Part shown: one piece after another, positions 60,145 through 64,000 of the stretch
Position numbering within the stretch: the first letter of the stretch is position 1
How the letters are laid out: every line of letters starts with the position of its first letter
NCBI RefSeq assembly: GCF_013149805.1
Contig: NZ_JABEZT010000002.1
Span: 372,001 to 436,000 of the forward strand
DNA length: 64,000 bases
Source: Isoptericola chiayiensis
Lineage (GTDB): Bacteria; Actinomycetota; Actinomycetes; Actinomycetales; Cellulomonadaceae
Direction of reading: 5' to 3'
The notes under the pieces: generated by a model
Database searches by the model: none
What the model saw: only the letters and a program-made list of their open reading frames with translations
What the model was told of the DNA's origin: nothing
Made by a program: the position numbers and the translations under genes

Positions 60145-60873
60145 TCACATCCGCAGCACCTCGAAGGTGGTGGCGTGCTCGGTGCCGAACGCCTCGCCGT
60201 TGTCGCGGGTGATGCGGCCGAGGAACTCGCCGGCGTCGAAGTCCTCCCAGCCCAGCCCCGCGATGTAGGCGCTGTGGGCGCGCAGGGAGGCGACGCCGTC
60301 GTCGAACGTGTCCGTGACGTCGACGGCGTGCTCGGCGCGCGGGGAGGCGGCGACCCACACCTCACGGACGCCGTCCCAGCGCTCGAGGCCGTCGTCGAGC
60401 TGGTCGGCGAAGACCCACCGGTTGGCGGCGTCGCGCACGGCGTCGACGACGGCGCGGCCCACCGCGACGTGGTCGGCCTGGTTCAGGACACCGCCGGGGA
60501 ACTCCGCGCGGAAGTTCAGGGTGATCACGATCTCGGGCCGGTGCCGGCGGATCGCGTGCGCTATCGCGGCGCGCAGGGGCAGGCCGTACTCGACCACGCC
60601 GTCGGGGAACCCGAGGAACTCGACCTCCTCGACGCCCACGAGGCGGGCGGAGTCGACCTGCTCGGCCTCGCGCACGGGCCGCGCCTCCTCGGGCGACGTG
60701 CCGTCGATGCCGGCCTCGCCGCTGGTGACCATGACGTAGGCGATCCGTCTGCCCTGACCGGTCCAGCGGGCGATGGCCGCCGCTCCCCCAAACTCCATGT
60801 CGTCGGGGTGTGCGACGACGACCAGCGCGGTGGAGAAGTCCTCGTCCAGCGGTGCGAGCGCGTCGGTGTCCAT
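60145..60873 (-). CDS. PIG-L/LmbE-family deacetylase
   Basis: 242 residues. The zinc motif AHPDDMEF (A-H-P-D-D, residues 21-28) near the N-terminus and HVAVGRAVVDAV in the middle mark the family, which contains MshB and Mca (mycothiol metabolism) and N-acetylglucosaminyl deacetylases. Length fits the short form. It stands 46 bp downstream of pflA on the same strand. Choice between mycothiol-related and other substrates is not possible by eye. Confidence 0.9.
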   Translation of the reverse strand: MDTDALAPLDEDFSTALVVVAHPDDMEFGGAAAIARWTGQGRRIAYVMVTSGEAGIDGTSPEEARPVREAEQVDSARLVGVEEVEFLGFPDGVVEYGLPLRAAIAHAIRRHRPEIVITLNFRAEFPGGVLNQADHVAVGRAVVDAVRDAANRWVFADQLDDGLERWDGVREVWVAASPRAEHAVDVTDTFDDGVASLRAHSAYIAGLGWEDFDAGEFLGRITRDNGEAFGTEHATTFEVLRM

Positions 60874-60919
60874 GACCCGACGCTACCGACCCGGTCGGCC
60901 CGGTGTCGGGCGGGGGCGG

Positions 60920-61780
60920 TCAGTACGTCGTCAGCCCGCGCGAGCGGAACACCTCCCGCACCGTCTCGGTGGCCTCCGGCGTGGGGGGTTCGGTGTCGGC
61001 CAGCGGGTACGCCCGCCGCAGCTCGGCCCACTTGTCCCGGGCCATCTGGTGGAACGGCAGGACCTCGACGCGCTGCACGGTCCCCGGCCGCACGGCCTCG
61101 ATCGCGGCGGCGTGGTCAGCGACGGCCGCGACGTTCGCCGGGTCGTCGGTCAGCCCGGGCACCAGGACGAACCGCACCCACACGGCCACGCCGCGCTCGG
61201 CGAGGCGGCGCCCGAACGCCAGCGTCGGGGCCAGGGACCGCCCGGTCACGCGCCGGTAGGTGTCCTCGTCGCCGGCCTTGATGTCCAGCAGCACCAGGTC
61301 GGTGTCGTCGAGCATCTCGTCGGTGGCGTTCGCGCCGAGGTAGCCCGAGGTGTCCAGGCAGGTGTGCACGCCGAGCTCCTTCGCTCCGCGCAGGATCCGC
61401 GCCGCGAAGGCCGGCTGCATGAGCACCTCCCCGCCGGAGAGGGTCAGGCCCCCGCCGGTCGCGGAGAACACGCCGCGGTACCGCTCGACGCGCCCCAGCA
61501 GGTCGCTCGCCAGCACCGGCCCGCCGTCCCTCATGGACCACGTGTCGGGGTTGTGGCAGTACTGGCAGCGCAGCGGGCAGCCGTTGAGGAACACCGTCAG
61601 GCGCGTGCCGGGACCGTCGACGGCGGTCACGAGCTCCCAGGAGTGCACCGAGCCGAGCGCCCCGGACCGCATGAGCCGCAGCCGCTGGGACCGCTCGACG
61701 TCGGAGGTCGCCAAACCCCGCAGGCCGGCGCCGGCCCGGCGCCGCGAGGGGGCGTCGAGCAGCACCGGGTCGGCGGGCAT
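60920..61780 (-). CDS. pflA: Pyruvate formate-lyase activating enzyme
   Basis: 286 residues, radical SAM. CxxxCxxC cluster motif NGCPLRCQYCHNPDTW (about residues 68-83), SAM-binding GGGLTLSGGEVLMQP, and VHTCLDTSGYLGAN. Introduces the glycyl radical into PflB. The N-terminal about 35 residues (basic) are longer than in E. coli PflA; the ATG shares one base with the pflB stop, so translation is coupled. Works only without oxygen. Confidence 0.95.
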   Translation of the reverse strand: MPADPVLLDAPSRRRAGAGLRGLATSDVERSQRLRLMRSGALGSVHSWELVTAVDGPGTRLTVFLNGCPLRCQYCHNPDTWSMRDGGPVLASDLLGRVERYRGVFSATGGGLTLSGGEVLMQPAFAARILRGAKELGVHTCLDTSGYLGANATDEMLDDTDLVLLDIKAGDEDTYRRVTGRSLAPTLAFGRRLAERGVAVWVRFVLVPGLTDDPANVAAVADHAAAIEAVRPGTVQRVEVLPFHQMARDKWAELRRAYPLADTEPPTPEATETVREVFRSRGLTTY

Positions 61781-64000
61781 CAGACCGCTCCGTGGAAGGT
61801 CCGGGCGAGAACGTCGAGCTGCTGCTCACGCGTGAGCCGGACGAAGTTGACCGCGTACCCGGACACCCGGATGGTCAGCTGGGGGTACTTCTCGGGGTGC
61901 TCCATGGCGTCGGTCAGCGTCTCGCGCACCAGCACGTTGACGTTCATGTGGTAGCCGCCGGCGCCGAACGAGGCGTCCAGCAGGCCGGCCAGGTTGGCCA
62001 CCTGCTCGGCACGCGTACGGCCCAGCCCGGTGGGCACGATGGTGTTGGTCAGCGAGATGCCGTCCTGGGCCTCGGCGTAGGGCAGCTTGGCCACGGAGAG
62101 CGCGGAGGCGAGCATCCCGTGCGTGTCCCGGCCGTTCATCGGGTTCGCGCCCGGGGAGAACGGCTCGCCGGCGCGGCGGCCGTCCGGGGTGTTGCCGGTG
62201 GCCTTGCCGTAGACGACGTTCGAGGTGATCGTCAGCACCGACTGCGTCGGCACGGCGTCGCGGTAGGTGCGGTGGCTGCGGACCTTGGCCATGAACGTCT
62301 CGACCAGCTCCACGGCGATGGCGTCGACGCGGTCGTCGTCGTTGCCGAAGGCCGGGTAGTCGCCGACGGTGTCGTAGTCGACGACGACGCCCCGCTCGTC
62401 GAGGACCGGGGTGACGGTGGCGTAGCGGATCGCGGACAGCGAGTCGGCCGCGACCGAGAGCCCGGCGATGCCGCACGCCATGGTGCGCAGCACGTCACGG
62501 TCGTGCAGCGCCATCTCGAGCCGCTCGTAGGCGTACTTGTCGTGCGACCAGTGGATGCAGTTCAGCGCCTCGACGTAGGTCGCGGCGAGCCAGTCCATGG
62601 TGCGGTCGAACCGGGCACGCACGTCGTCGTAGTCGAGCGGTTCGCCGGCGGCCACGGGCGCGAACGCCGGGGACACCTGCTTGCCGGTGACCTCGTCGCG
62701 ACCGCCGTTGATCGCGTACAGCAGCGCCTTGGCGAGGTTGACGCGGGCGCCGAAGAACTGCATCTGCTTGCCGATCGCCATCGGCGAGACGCAGCAGGCG
62801 ATGGCGGCGTCGTCGCCCCAGGCGGCCCGGATCTCGTCGTCGGACTCGTACTGCACGGCCGAGGTGTCGATGGAGACCTGGGCGCAGAAGTCCTTGAACC
62901 CCTGGGGCAGCGCGGCGGTCCAGAACACCGTCATGTTCGGCTCGGGCGCCGGGCCCAGGTTGTAGAGGGTCTGCAGCATCCGGAACGAGTTCTTGGTGAC
63001 CAGGGTGCGGCCGTCGGCGCCCATGCCGCCGATGGTCTCGGTGACCCAGGTCGGGTCGCCGGAGAAGAGGGCGTCGTACTCGGGGGTGCGCAGGAACCGC
63101 ACGATGCGCAGCTTGATGACGAAGTCGTCCATGACCTCCTGCGCCTCGGCCTCGGTGATCCGCCCGGCGGCGAGGTCTCGCTCGAGGTAGACGTCCAGGA
63201 ACGTCGAGGTGCGCCCGAGCGACATCGCGGCGCCGTTCTGCTCCTTGACGGCGGCGAGGAACCCGAAGTAGAGCCACTGCACGGCCTCGACGGCGGTACG
63301 GGCCGGGCGGGAGATGTCGACGCCGTAGGAGGCGGCCATCTCCTTGAGCTCGCCGAGGGCACGGATCTGCTCGGCGTGCTCCTCGCGGGCCCGGGCCACG
63401 TCCTCGGTGAAGGGTTCGGCCTCGAGGGTGAGCTTGTCGAGCTTCTTGGCCTCGACGAGCGCGTCGACGCCGTACAGCGCGACGCGGCGGTAGTCGCCGA
63501 TGATGCGGCCGCGGCCGTAGGCGTCCGGCAGACCGGTGACGACGTGCGAGCTGCGGGCGGCGCGCACGTTCGGCGGGTAGATGTCGAACACGGCCTGGTT
63601 GTGGGTCTTGCGGTACTCGGTGAAGACCTTCTTGAGGTCCTGGTCCACGGGATAGCCGTAGGTGTTCAGGGCGCCCTCGACCATGCGCCAGCCGCCGTTG
63701 GGCATGATGGCGCGCTTCAGCGGGGCGTCGGTCTGCAGGCCGACGATGATCTCGGCGGCCCGGTCGATGTACCCGGGCGCGTGGGCGGTGATGCCGGCGG
63801 GGACGTCGGCGGAGACGTCGTGGACGCCCTTCTCGCGCTCGGCCGGGAACATCTCGCTCAGGCGGGCCCAGAGCGCGCTGGTGCGCGGCGTCGGGCCGGC
63901 GAGGAACGTCGCGTCCCCGGTGTACGGGGTGTAGTTGCGCTGGATGAAGTCGCGCACGTCGACGCCGTCGCACCACGGGCCGGGGACGAACCCCTCCCAC
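61780..64000 (-). CDS. pflB: Formate C-acetyltransferase (pyruvate formate-lyase), 5' end outside window
   Basis: About 740 codons, cut at the right window edge a few codons from its start; visible N-terminal residues are [20 protein letters not shown]. Adjacent active-site cysteines appear in [15 protein letters not shown]. The glycyl radical is in [19 protein letters not shown] near the C-terminus. Converts pyruvate and CoA to acetyl-CoA and formate in anaerobic growth. Followed by pflA (TGATG overlap). Supports a facultatively anaerobic organism. Confidence 0.96.
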   Translation of the reverse strand, partial: WEGFVPGPWCDGVDVRDFIQRNYTPYTGDATFLAGPTPRTSALWARLSEMFPAEREKGVHDVSADVPAGITAHAPGYIDRAAEIIVGLQTDAPLKRAIMPNGGWRMVEGALNTYGYPVDQDLKKVFTEYRKTHNQAVFDIYPPNVRAARSSHVVTGLPDAYGRGRIIGDYRRVALYGVDALVEAKKLDKLTLEAEPFTEDVARAREEHAEQIRALGELKEMAASYGVDISRPARTAVEAVQWLYFGFLAAVKEQNGAAMSLGRTSTFLDVYLERDLAAGRITEAEAQEVMDDFVIKLRIVRFLRTPEYDALFSGDPTWVTETIGGMGADGRTLVTKNSFRMLQTLYNLGPAPEPNMTVFWTAALPQGFKDFCAQVSIDTSAVQYESDDEIRAAWGDDAAIACCVSPMAIGKQMQFFGARVNLAKALLYAINGGRDEVTGKQVSPAFAPVAAGEPLDYDDVRARFDRTMDWLAATYVEALNCIHWSHDKYAYERLEMALHDRDVLRTMACGIAGLSVAADSLSAIRYATVTPVLDERGVVVDYDTVGDYPAFGNDDDRVDAIAVELVETFMAKVRSHRTYRDAVPTQSVLTITSNVVYGKATGNTPDGRRAGEPFSPGANPMNGRDTHGMLASALSVAKLPYAEAQDGISLTNTIVPTGLGRTRAEQVANLAGLLDASFGAGGYHMNVNVLVRETLTDAMEHPEKYPQLTIRVSGYAVNFVRLTREQQLDVLARTFHGAV

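Overview
The window is from a very GC-rich actinobacterium. Clustered phosphatidylinositol-mannoside genes, an SigK/RskA-like pair, PPK2, a pyruvate formate-lyase pair and D-amino-acid ligase-like ATP-grasp genes suggest order Micrococcales, near Cellulomonadaceae or Promicromonosporaceae. This placement is an inference from gene content and codon bias; no rRNA gene is present.

Layout. 1-10.1 kb, minus strand: a cut Nudix gene, hrpB, pdxS, then the classical actinobacterial block thrS - HIT - PI-phosphate synthase - PIM acyltransferase - pimA - LemA-like gene, which builds phosphatidylinositol mannosides. 10.4-18.7 kb: housekeeping and envelope genes (family 5 uracil-DNA glycosylase, DinB-like protein, ClC channel, SHOCT and DUF6325 proteins). 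A probable cell-surface module follows: DUF4397 protein, class F-type sortase, ECF sigma factor of SigK type and RskA-type anti-sigma factor.

19.8-35.7 kb is an accessory region. A 26-bp direct repeat identical to the anticodon-to-T-arm part of tRNA-Val(CAC) lies at its left edge, and the intact tRNA lies at its right edge. Inside are a clipped gene, a decayed alpha/beta-hydrolase, a live haloperoxidase-like hydrolase, a 900-residue LuxR-type ATPase regulator, two tandem MmyB-like regulators and a nine-gene co-directional run. That run holds an MRJP-like protein, a medium-chain dehydrogenase, a YbhB/YbcL protein, an SDR lacking Tyr/Lys, a TDT channel, an MFS exporter, an ABC pair and a DUF2630 protein. 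From the fourth gene on, every start overlaps the preceding stop. No integrase is visible.

35.8-45.7 kb is core chromosome: pabC- and pabB-like genes with a DHFR-like reductase and a VOC protein between them, two near-duplicate tRNA operons (Gly-Cys-Val and Gly-Val) separated by a DUF2277 gene, a TreZ-like protein without catalytic residues coupled to a PPK2 kinase, zapE and a divergent RibD-like reductase. 45.7-50.5 kb holds an Asp/Glu racemase, two paralogous ATP-grasp ligases and gnd; the first three plausibly make the D-amino-acid cross-bridge of peptidoglycan.

50.7-64 kb: DUF3000 and RNase D genes, a fadA-fadB beta-oxidation operon, a DUF4287-like gene bracketed by two copies of a four-box palindromic repeat, a HAD phosphatase, an SGNH hydrolase, a YbdK-type glutamate-cysteine ligase, a PIG-L deacetylase, and pflA-pflB. 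The pflB gene runs off the right end.
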